This document shows, piece by piece, positions 7,246 to 13,672 of a DNA stretch of 23,483 nucleotides. The notes under the pieces are model-generated. The model was not told where the DNA came from, did no database searches, and worked only from the letters and a program-made list of their open reading frames with translations. Source of the stretch: CAYMFD01 sp964389475 (GTDB taxonomy: Bacteria; Bacteroidota; Bacteroidia; Chitinophagales; Saprospiraceae); the NCBI GenBank assembly GCA_964389475.1, contig CAYMFD010000054.1, forward strand, positions 1 to 23,483. The letters run 5' to 3'. Positions within the stretch are counted from its first letter, which is position 1; each line of letters opens with the position of its first letter. The position numbers and the translations under genes were made by a program.

Positions 7246-7946
7246 ATTGCTTCGCCTTTAAGGAGGGTGAGGGTAGTCCAGTAACTGCTCTTGATCGCTG
7301 TCGCTGACCATCGATAGTCGTCAGTCGACGCAGTGGTGGCGAGCGACTGATACGCCTCTTCAGATTTGCTTTTGTACACAGAGACCAGCCCATCGTAGGC
7401 GACGGTTACTAGGTTGATGGGTAGGAGGTAGGTGAGGACTAGTCTAGACCACCTAAACGGTGTTACGAAGGGGGCCGTCAATAGCTGGCCTATCGTCGTG
7501 CCTACGAGTATCTGGAGGTACTGGAGTATCGTCGGTTGTAGGATCTCGACAATCATGGCAGGCTGGCCTTGGCGAGCTATGGCTGCCAGTATGCCTGCCT
7601 GCTCTTCTTGGTCAAAGTGGTGAAAGGCGTTAAACAGCGTGACCAGTCCCCGGAGATTATATTCATCGAGTTGCATAACATCGAGGTGTGTAGCATCGTC
7701 TTGCGGATATAAATCGGTCATAGTTACGGTCGAGATATCGGCTTTGGACGCTATGTAGGTAGCGGGCATGCCAGACCCACTGCACAGATCGGTAATAGTA
7801 TCATCACCCTGTGTTCGTAATAGGGCGGTAGCTATGGGTACCAGCGGTCGATATAGGCGGAGGGCCACCACCAACCAGCCGATATACTCCATCTGCTGAC
7901 GGCGTAAAAAATTTGGAAACCATGAATAGTCTTCTAATTCCTTCAT
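7242..7946 (-). CDS. SAM-dependent methyltransferase-like protein of the phytyl locus
   Basis: A 234-residue class I methyltransferase-like protein. DLCSGSG at 53-59 is the SAM-binding glycine motif, the acidic residue after strand 2 is Asp78 in MTDLYP, and NAFHHF at 106-111 occupies the usual motif IV position. The C-terminal half contains a hydrophobic stretch (about 140-180) that suggests membrane association, as expected for an enzyme acting on prenylated quinols. It overlaps the prenyltransferase gene by 4 nt, so the two are cotranscribed. A role in ring methylation of the prenylated product, analogous to VTE3 or VTE4, is inferred from context only; the sequence is not obviously of either family. 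A promoter-like TATATTTA lies 11 nt upstream of the ATG. Confidence 0.72.
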   Translation of the reverse strand: MKELEDYSWFPNFLRRQQMEYIGWLVVALRLYRPLVPIATALLRTQGDDTITDLCSGSGMPATYIASKADISTVTMTDLYPQDDATHLDVMQLDEYNLRGLVTLFNAFHHFDQEEQAGILAAIARQGQPAMIVEILQPTILQYLQILVGTTIGQLLTAPFVTPFRWSRLVLTYLLPINLVTVAYDGLVSVYKSKSEEAYQSLATTASTDDYRWSATAIKSSYWTTLTLLKGEAI

Positions 7947-7956
7947 TAACGTAAGA

Positions 7957-7970
7957 TAAATATACCTTCG
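7957..7970. promoter_or_regulatory. Compact divergent promoter region of the phytyl locus
   Basis: Only 28 bp separate the methyltransferase ATG (7946, minus) and the kinase-fusion GTG (7975, plus). TATATTTA at 7964-7957 (minus) and TACCTTCG at 7963-7970 (plus) each match TAnnTTTG with one difference. They overlap, so the two directions probably share or compete for one control region, and both messages would have almost no leader. Confidence 0.4.
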
Positions 7971-7974
7971 CTTT

Positions 7975-9378
7975 GTGGATTATTTGAACCCCGTCCTATC
8001 TCATGCCGATTTGTGGTTGTGGCTGCGTTGTTTTGGTGTTATTGCCATAGCGACCGGTATAACGCTAGTGACTGCTAAGGCTTTCCCTCCTACTGGCTTT
8101 TGGCTGCGCAAGACTCTACACTTTATTACGATATCGATCTGTGCTTTTGCGATAAGTTCGACGCAGCAATACCTTGACTTGCTAGGCTGGATTTTCTTGA
8201 GCTTCGGCATTGTGGTGGTTTGTATTTTATGGTGCGGCCACCTTCGGGTAGGTAGTGACAGCAGCTACGGTGGTGCCTACTTTGCCATATCCTTGGGGCT
8301 ACTGATCGTCACGGGCATTATAGAGCAGCCATATATCGCCGCTGCTGCATGGGTACTAGCCATTGCTGATCCCACTGCTGGGGTCATCGGCACCCTCCTA
8401 GGCAAGACCAAGTGGCAGCCCTTACTGGAGGTCAAGTCCGTGCCGGGCTCTCTCGCATTTGCCATTAGTGCTATGCTTGTTTGCTACTTCGTGCAACCGT
8501 CCCTGGCAGATGACTGGCTATTATTTGCCATTCTTCTCATCTTGGTGACGTCGAGTGAGTTGTTCTCGGCCATCGGGTCTGATAACCTGTCTATACCCCT
8601 AGTGGTCGCTACGCTATTGATGGCGGTCGATAAGGGACAGCTCTACGTTGGCGACTCTGTGGTAGTGTTGGGAGTGGCCGTGCCGGTTCTTCTATTACTA
8701 TACAAAAGGTCGTGGCTCACCGCTGGAGGCTCTGTTGCAGCTGGCGTACTGGCCGTCGTGTTGGCACTGGCATTGCAGTGGCATTTCTTACTATTCCCAG
8801 CCGTATTTTTATTGGTCGGGAGCTTGCTGTCTAGATTGCCAGGTAGCCAAGATGGTGATCCTCGGGGCAGATCCTCTATCCAGGTATTCTACAATAGCTT
8901 TCCTGCGATAGTGGCTGCCTTGCTCTTCGCTTGTACCCAGCAGGAGGTCTGGTCGTTACTAGCCTTGATGGTCTTCGGTGCAGCACTGACAGATACCGTC
9001 AGTAGCGAGATCGGTCGCAGATATGGTGGCCCAGCATTAGATATATTACGCTGGCGAAGGATCCCTGCCGGTGTCTCTGGTGGTATCTCTTTGGTAGGTA
9101 CTCTCGCTGGTGTCGTAGCGGCATTTATACTGCCGGTCATATACAGCAGCCTCTACTTTATGGACGGGTCTGACTTTGTAATGGTGGTCCTCCTCTCGAT
9201 AGGAGCCATGCTCCTAGATAGTGTGATCGGTAGTGCCATGCAGGCCAAATTTATAGTCGATGACCGACTGTCTGACAAGGGTGACTCCCTCGTACGTGGC
9301 TACCACTGGATGACCAATGACCTCGTCAACCTATCGAGCCTCAGCCTAGCCTTTCTGCTTGGTTACTACTTACTCTAA
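7975..9378 (+). CDS. Fused phytol kinase-like (VTE5) and phytyl-phosphate kinase-like (VTE6/DUF92) protein
   Basis: A 467-residue multi-spanning membrane protein made of two domains. Residues 1 to about 245 match the VTE5/DGK1/SEC59 polyprenol-kinase family: LRKTLHF at 44-50, LAIADPTAGVIGTLLGK at 128-144, EVKSVPGSLA at 152-161 and SDNLSIPLV at 202-210. Residues about 246-467 match DUF92: DTVSSEIGRRYGG at 340-352, IPAGVSGGISLVGTLAG at 363-379, DSVIGSAMQ at 415-423 and NDLVNLSS at 448-455. In plants VTE5 makes phytyl phosphate from phytol and VTE6 makes phytyl diphosphate, so one polypeptide could do both steps. Specificity could instead be farnesol or geranylgeraniol. No ATG occurs in the first 160 codons; GTG at 7975 is chosen, with TTG at 7984 as an alternative. 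The stop overlaps the convergent glycosyltransferase by 4 nt. Confidence 0.86.
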   Translation: MDYLNPVLSHADLWLWLRCFGVIAIATGITLVTAKAFPPTGFWLRKTLHFITISICAFAISSTQQYLDLLGWIFLSFGIVVVCILWCGHLRVGSDSSYGGAYFAISLGLLIVTGIIEQPYIAAAAWVLAIADPTAGVIGTLLGKTKWQPLLEVKSVPGSLAFAISAMLVCYFVQPSLADDWLLFAILLILVTSSELFSAIGSDNLSIPLVVATLLMAVDKGQLYVGDSVVVLGVAVPVLLLLYKRSWLTAGGSVAAGVLAVVLALALQWHFLLFPAVFLLVGSLLSRLPGSQDGDPRGRSSIQVFYNSFPAIVAALLFACTQQEVWSLLALMVFGAALTDTVSSEIGRRYGGPALDILRWRRIPAGVSGGISLVGTLAGVVAAFILPVIYSSLYFMDGSDFVMVVLLSIGAMLLDSVIGSAMQAKFIVDDRLSDKGDSLVRGYHWMTNDLVNLSSLSLAFLLGYYLL

Positions 9379-9965
9379 AATTCCCAACCGTACTTTTCCC
9401 AGTCCTCTGCATAGTCCACATCTGGCAGTGGCGCTAGGACGTGGACAGACTGCCCAGCAGCGATGCTAGCATGTACCGTATAGTCGTACTCATCGCCTGA
9501 GCTCCAGGGTACACCCGTGAGTAGGGTGGGGGTATACGCCTTCATGCCTAGTAAGTAGTAGCCGCCGTCTAGGGTAGGGCCTATCACCACGTCCTGGTGG
9601 TCTAGCGAGTCGACGGCCGTATCGATTATAGCCGTCGTCAATCTAGGACAGTCGCTACCTACGACGATGGCTTTGTCGTGTTGAGATAGTACCTCAGTAA
9701 AGGCCGCTCTGAGCTTGTCACCTAGGTCACCATCTACTTGTAGGACTTTGTGACAGCGGCTGCTATCCCACATATCGTCTGGGACGACCTCATGGTGATA
9801 GTAGACATAGACGGTATGCACTGTAGCCTCCACTTGCTTCGCGGTATACTTGAGCAACTCGACATAGATGTCAAAGGCTCGCTGCTCGCCGACCCCCTTA
9901 GCTAGTCTGGTCTTGACCTTACCCAGTTCGGGTTTTCTTACGAATACTATGATGGCTGTGCTCAT
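9375..9965 (-). CDS. DUF2064/TIGR04282-family glycosyltransferase
   Basis: A 196-residue cytosolic protein with a nucleotide-diphospho-sugar transferase fold. VRKPELGKVKTRLAK at 9-23 is the nucleotide-binding loop, VVGSDCPRLT at 101-110 holds the SDCP signature, and GPTLDGGYYLLG at 129-140 is the second family signature. These match the DUF2064 family; no substrate can be assigned. The family also resembles CofC-type guanylyltransferases. It is the last gene of the three-gene minus-strand operon and overlaps the metal-binding protein stop by 4 nt (ATGA). Why it is coupled to metal homeostasis genes is not evident. Confidence 0.82.
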   Translation of the reverse strand: MSTAIIVFVRKPELGKVKTRLAKGVGEQRAFDIYVELLKYTAKQVEATVHTVYVYYHHEVVPDDMWDSSRCHKVLQVDGDLGDKLRAAFTEVLSQHDKAIVVGSDCPRLTTAIIDTAVDSLDHQDVVIGPTLDGGYYLLGMKAYTPTLLTGVPWSSGDEYDYTVHASIAAGQSVHVLAPLPDVDYAEDWEKYGWEF

Positions 9966-10951
9966 CGACGTAGTAGGATTACACCGCCTATCAGCAGTAG
10001 TAAGAGGAGGCCTAGTACCAGCAGATATACATTACTCATAGACGATGTGCTACCGTCCTCGCCCGTGGTAGGGCTTACCCGCTCTCGGGACAATGCTTGT
10101 ACGATGACATCGGTATTATGACGCAGCATCTTGGTATAGCTGTCTCCTTCTGAGCCCTTCTTTCCGATGCTATCGGCATAGAGTTCGCCACCTACGACGA
10201 TATCACTGTCTTTGGCGATCTGCTCTATGAGCTTGGGATTGATAGTACTCTCGACGAATATTGCTGGAATCCCGGTTGTCTTGATCGCCTTGCTAACTCT
10301 GACGATGTCGCTCGTGCGAGCCTCAGCCTCCGTACTGATACCCATGATGGCATTGAGCTCTAGACCATAGCGTTGGCCATAGTAGGCGAAGGCATCATGA
10401 GAGGTAATCAGTACCCTGCGATCGGCAGGTATCGTCTGTATGGCGTCGCTGATGTACTTATCTAGGTCCCTTATCTCCTTGCGATAGCGCTGATGCCTGG
10501 CCTGGTAGTAGGCCGTATTGCTAGGGTCTACTTTGATTAGAGCGGCTAGGATATTATCTACATATTGTAAACCATGTCGAGCATCCATCCAGGCATGTGG
10601 GTCGTAGGCATTGGCATACTTGTCCGACTGTATGGCGTCTATGCCTGCCGTGATCGTAACCTTTGGGGCTGTGGTCCCGCTATTATCTATCAGGCTGTTG
10701 ATCCACTCTTCGAAGGTCAGTCCATTGACTAGTATCAGGTCAGCAGATCGTATAAGGCCCACATCTGAAGGGGTCGGTTCGTAGGTGTGTGGGTCGCTAC
10801 CGACGGGTACGATAGACTCGCTCACGATCTTATCACCGCCTATCTCCTTGGCCATATCGGCGAAGATGGAGGCACTAGATATCACCTTGATCTGTGCGGT
10901 GAGCTGGCTGAGGGTTGCCCCAAGTAAGATGGCGGATAGTAGTATTCTCAT
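9962..10951 (-). CDS. TroA/ZnuA-like metal-binding protein with a C-terminal membrane anchor
   Basis: A 329-residue periplasmic metal-binding protein of the cluster A-I family. A signal peptide (about 1-20, ending SQLTAQ) is followed by ligands at His55 (PVGSDPHTYEP), His119 (DPHAWMD), His185 (SHDAFAY) and Asp260 (LYADSIG). His in the third position fits TroA/ZnuA-type proteins, whereas the MntC/PsaA manganese group has Glu there. Unusually, the C-terminus has a Thr/Ser-rich linker (294-306) and a hydrophobic helix at about 308-327 ending in RR, like a tail anchor. Family members are normally lipoproteins or soluble. It sits between the DtxR-type regulator and the glycosyltransferase with 4-nt overlaps on both sides. 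No ATPase or permease gene is present here, so import would need partners elsewhere. Confidence 0.88.
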   Translation of the reverse strand: MRILLSAILLGATLSQLTAQIKVISSASIFADMAKEIGGDKIVSESIVPVGSDPHTYEPTPSDVGLIRSADLILVNGLTFEEWINSLIDNSGTTAPKVTITAGIDAIQSDKYANAYDPHAWMDARHGLQYVDNILAALIKVDPSNTAYYQARHQRYRKEIRDLDKYISDAIQTIPADRRVLITSHDAFAYYGQRYGLELNAIMGISTEAEARTSDIVRVSKAIKTTGIPAIFVESTINPKLIEQIAKDSDIVVGGELYADSIGKKGSEGDSYTKMLRHNTDVIVQALSRERVSPTTGEDGSTSSMSNVYLLVLGLLLLLLIGGVILLRR

Positions 10952-11610
10952 AATTTTCTGACTAGTAGGTAAGCAGCAGTCTCCGATGATATGGTATGCA
11001 CTTGATCGGTGGGCTTGATAGCGATTTTGGTGGCGCCTTCGTAGGCTTGCCTACTGAGTACGGTTATCGTGCGACCTATCTGGAGGTTGATGCTGCTAAG
11101 GTAGGTTAGGAAATCTTTGTCTTTACGTCTAGTGGCGAGTAACGTGCAGGGTTGATGGGTGGGTATATCGCTGAGGGCACTTTGTGTACGAATGCTGATC
11201 TTGCCTTCTTCGTTGGGTATGGGCTCGCCGTAGGGGTTCCACTTGGGCTCGTTGAGGTATATGCTGAGCCGACGAGATACCTCCTGATCACTATTGGCGC
11301 TGAGGGCAGCTGCTTGCTCGGCTAGGTCTACCCACGATATTTTTAGTTTTTGGTGTAGAAAGGTCTCCCAGATTCGTTGCTTTCGCACTAGGGTGACGGC
11401 AATCTGTCGACCACTCGGCGTGAGTTGTGTGCCGTAGTATTTTTCTACTGATACCAAATCATCCGCGCCTAGCTTGTCGAGCATCTCCGTGACACTAGGA
11501 GGTGACACCTTTAGCACTTGCGCTATCTGGCTGGTGCTGGCTCTCTCCTGGTCACGTTCTGTGAGCTGGTAGATCGCCCGTAGGTACTTATGCTGGCTTG
11601 TCTTACTCAT
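10948..11610 (-). CDS. DtxR/MntR-family transcriptional regulator lacking canonical metal ligands
   Basis: A 220-residue regulator: winged helix-turn-helix at about 1-70 (SQIAQVLKVSPPSVTEMLDKL), a DtxR-type dimerisation domain (VRKQRIWETFLHQKL to PKWNPYGEPIP, about 75-132) and a C-terminal FeoA/SH3-like domain (about 145-220). The fold is clear, but ligand positions are changed against the family pattern as I recall it: Lys8 and Arg11 (MntR Asp8 and Glu11), Gln78 in RKQR (usually RKHR), and AAALSA at 100-105 where AEQLEH is usual. The usual His in DPHG is Tyr128. The gene is first in an operon with the TroA-like protein, and a strong DtxR-type palindrome abuts its ATG, so autoregulation is likely. 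Whether it still senses metal is doubtful. Confidence 0.88.
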   Translation of the reverse strand: MSKTSQHKYLRAIYQLTERDQERASTSQIAQVLKVSPPSVTEMLDKLGADDLVSVEKYYGTQLTPSGRQIAVTLVRKQRIWETFLHQKLKISWVDLAEQAAALSANSDQEVSRRLSIYLNEPKWNPYGEPIPNEEGKISIRTQSALSDIPTHQPCTLLATRRKDKDFLTYLSSINLQIGRTITVLSRQAYEGATKIAIKPTDQVHTISSETAAYLLVRKL

Positions 11611-11637
11611 TTAGGGTAGCCTAAAATATTGTTTAGG
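11611..11637. promoter_or_regulatory. DtxR-type operator, two overlapping palindromes
   Basis: TTAGGGTAGCCTAA (11611-11624) has perfect 5-bp arms and differs by one base from the first 14 bases of the classical DtxR box TTAGGTTAGCCTAACCTAA. On the minus strand CCTAAACAATATTTTAGG (11637-11620) is a second perfect palindrome with 6-bp arms. Together they cover the likely transcription start and touch the regulator ATG at 11610, as expected for autorepression. Confidence 0.72.
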
Positions 11638-11640
11638 ATG

Positions 11641-11648
11641 TAAAGATA
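11641..11648 (-). promoter_or_regulatory. Candidate -7 element of the regulator/TroA operon
   Basis: TATCTTTA on the minus strand differs from TAnnTTTG only in the last base. It lies 3 bp upstream of the operator, so bound repressor would cover the start site. Confidence 0.45.
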
Positions 11649-11721
11649 GCTTAATTGTTGGGTCTGATATCGGGGTGGTTGATACCAGCGTCAATTCTCT
11701 GCCTATACAAGTTCTACTTCC

Positions 11722-11729
11722 TACTTTTG
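11722..11729 (+). promoter_or_regulatory. Candidate -7 element of dapA
   Basis: TACTTTTG is a perfect TAnnTTTG match, 49 nt before the ATG at 11779. An 11-nt palindrome CTTGTTACAAG at 11743-11753 lies in the leader. No clear -33 element was seen. Confidence 0.5.
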
Positions 11730-11778
11730 TCACTTCTTGCGTCTTGTTACAAGGCCGCTTACCAAATGATTGACCATT

Positions 11779-12678
11779 ATGAAGGATAGCAGATTTATAG
11801 GTACTGGCGTTGCCATCATCACACCCTTCAGAGATAGAGACATAGACTACGCTGGCTTTACCAGGGTCATAGAGCATGTCATTGATGGAGGTGTTGATTA
11901 TATCGTAGTCCTGGGTAGTACTGGCGAGACAGCCACACTCAACCATGTCGAGGCCCGCACGGTACTAGACCACACTATCCATCAAGTGGATGGTAGGATA
12001 CCTATAATGGCCGGCAACTTTGGAGGTAATAATACCAAGGACCTAGTCGAGCTTATTGAGGGATTCAACTTCGATGGTATAGATGCCATCCTATCCTCTA
12101 GTCCCGCCTATGTCAAGCCCAGCCAAGAGGGCATCTACCAGCACTATATGGCGATAGCGGAGGTCAGCCCCGTGCCTATAATGCTCTACAATGTGCCAGG
12201 CCGTACACAGAGTAATATGGAGTGGCATACCACCTGTCGCCTCGCAGAAGCCAGTGATCGATTCGTAGGTATCAAGGAGGCTACTGGCGACCTGATACAG
12301 GCGACGCGGATTATCAAGAATAAGCCCAGTCACTTTATCGTGACCAGTGGCGACGACGAAGTAGCCTTGCCGATGGTCGCCGCAGGTGGTGATGGCGTGA
12401 TATCAGTGATGGGTAATGTGCTGCCCGGCCCTTTTGCAGCTATGATCGCCGCTGCTCTAGCGGGGGATTACGCTACTGCCAGGGCTATCAACTTTGCTAC
12501 TTACGATCTACACAAGTGGCTTTATGTCGAGGGCAATCCAGTAGGTATCAAGGCGGCGATGGAGCACATAGGCATATGTACGAGAGATGTACGCCTACCG
12601 CTAGCGCCGATGTCTGCAGATAATGTCGCTCGCCTTATCAAGGAGCTAGAGGAGATACTTTCTGGTTTTTCTGCGTAG
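11779..12678 (+). CDS. dapA: 4-hydroxy-tetrahydrodipicolinate synthase
   Basis: This enzyme condenses pyruvate with aspartate semialdehyde, the first committed step of lysine and meso-diaminopimelate synthesis. The 299 residues form a complete (beta/alpha)8 aldolase. Visible are GSTGE at 46-50 (Thr48), Tyr111 in SSPAYVKPSQEG, Tyr137 and Arg142 in YNVPGRT, and the Schiff-base Lys166 in GIKEATGD. A TTG nine bases upstream (11770) also opens the frame; the ATG at 11779 (MKDSRFIGTGVAIITPF) fits family alignments. It is transcribed alone, divergently from the metal operon, and its last 41 bp overlap the convergent oppC coding region. Confidence 0.96.
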   Translation: MKDSRFIGTGVAIITPFRDRDIDYAGFTRVIEHVIDGGVDYIVVLGSTGETATLNHVEARTVLDHTIHQVDGRIPIMAGNFGGNNTKDLVELIEGFNFDGIDAILSSSPAYVKPSQEGIYQHYMAIAEVSPVPIMLYNVPGRTQSNMEWHTTCRLAEASDRFVGIKEATGDLIQATRIIKNKPSHFIVTSGDDEVALPMVAAGGDGVISVMGNVLPGPFAAMIAAALAGDYATARAINFATYDLHKWLYVEGNPVGIKAAMEHIGICTRDVRLPLAPMSADNVARLIKELEEILSGFSA

Positions 12679-13672
12679 AACCAGTACTGCGGCCCAGTAC
12701 GGTCAGCGCGGATAGCGTAATCGTCAACATTACTCCCGGGCACACGGCTAGCCACCACGCCGAGGGCTGTTCTCTACACTCTGATAGCAGACTGCCCCAC
12801 GTCATCATCTCGCTCGGTAGACCCAGCCCCAAGAAGGATAGGCTAGTCTCTAGCAGTATCGCGGTACTCGCTAAGAATACTGCGAGCACCGTGATCTGTG
12901 GCCATATCTGTGGTAAGAAGTGGCGGGTATGTATCCGCCAGGTAGGTATAGATAGACTGAGCAGTGCCTCATGCTGGCTAGCTACTCGTAGTTCCATGAC
13001 ATATGCCCGACTATGGCGAGCGATACCCGTCCAGCAGGTGCAGCCGATGATCAAGGCGATGGTCAGGTAGTTGTGCTTTTGCACGAGGCCACCTGCCACC
13101 ACTAGTATATATATCAGCGGAATCGATCGCCGTATTTCCACGACTTTCATAACCAAGCTATCTATAGGTATGGTCCACCGCCTACCACTGCTACTCCTTG
13201 TCATAAGGAAGATAGATAGCGCTAGCAGTCCTACTCCGATCAGACCATCCCCCCAGCTGCCTACCTCAATACCTGTATATAGGTACCACAGTGCTGCTAG
13301 CACGCATAACATGCCCAATAGCCACTGCCACCATACCATATGTAAGTGTTGATCACCATAGTAGCCGGCCATCATACCTAGTGGTAGGCCCAGTAGTAGA
13401 GCGATGAGTACGGCCAGACTACTGATAGATAGCGCCGCACGTACACCATAGACGAGACCGGCTGCAACGTCCTTGCCGAGCTTGGTAGTCCCGAGTAGGT
13501 GGACTCCTAGATCTCCCGTACTACCGGGGGCTTGCCAGCGTAGGTTGGTCTTATCGATGTGCAATGGCCCATAGTTAAGCAGGCCGCCATCCTTAGCGAT
13601 GTTTGGCGCTGCAATCGCCGTAGCGACCAGTAGCACGATGGCCACGCGAGCTAATATACGCAGGCCACTCAC
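12638..13672 (-). CDS. Peptide-type ABC transporter permease, OppC/DppC family
   Basis: A 344-residue inner-membrane permease. The ABC-binding EAA loop is visible as ASQHEALLSLSIPTWRIHTRHFLPQ (about 231-255), followed by LLETSLSFLGLGLPSEMMTWGSLL, typical of OppC. LLGTTKLGKDVAAGLVYGVR (about 60-79) is the usual pre-TM2 motif. An additional hydrophobic region at about 112-157 lies between the first transmembrane pair and the conserved core, longer than in classical OppC. The start is GTG at 13672, overlapping the OppB stop by 4 nt. No ATPase or substrate-binding gene is adjacent, so partners must be encoded elsewhere. Its 3' end runs 41 bp into dapA on the opposite strand. Confidence 0.9.
   Translation of the reverse strand: MSGLRILARVAIVLLVATAIAAPNIAKDGGLLNYGPLHIDKTNLRWQAPGSTGDLGVHLLGTTKLGKDVAAGLVYGVRAALSISSLAVLIALLLGLPLGMMAGYYGDQHLHMVWWQWLLGMLCVLAALWYLYTGIEVGSWGDGLIGVGLLALSIFLMTRSSSGRRWTIPIDSLVMKVVEIRRSIPLIYILVVAGGLVQKHNYLTIALIIGCTCWTGIARHSRAYVMELRVASQHEALLSLSIPTWRIHTRHFLPQIWPQITVLAVFLASTAILLETSLSFLGLGLPSEMMTWGSLLSECREQPSAWWLAVCPGVMLTITLSALTVLGRSTGSTQKNQKVSPLAP

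Noticed and set aside
11611..11946. A 111-codon minus-strand open frame ahead of the DtxR-type regulator
   Set aside because: It runs antisense through the dapA start and through the operator, with no recognisable protein features.
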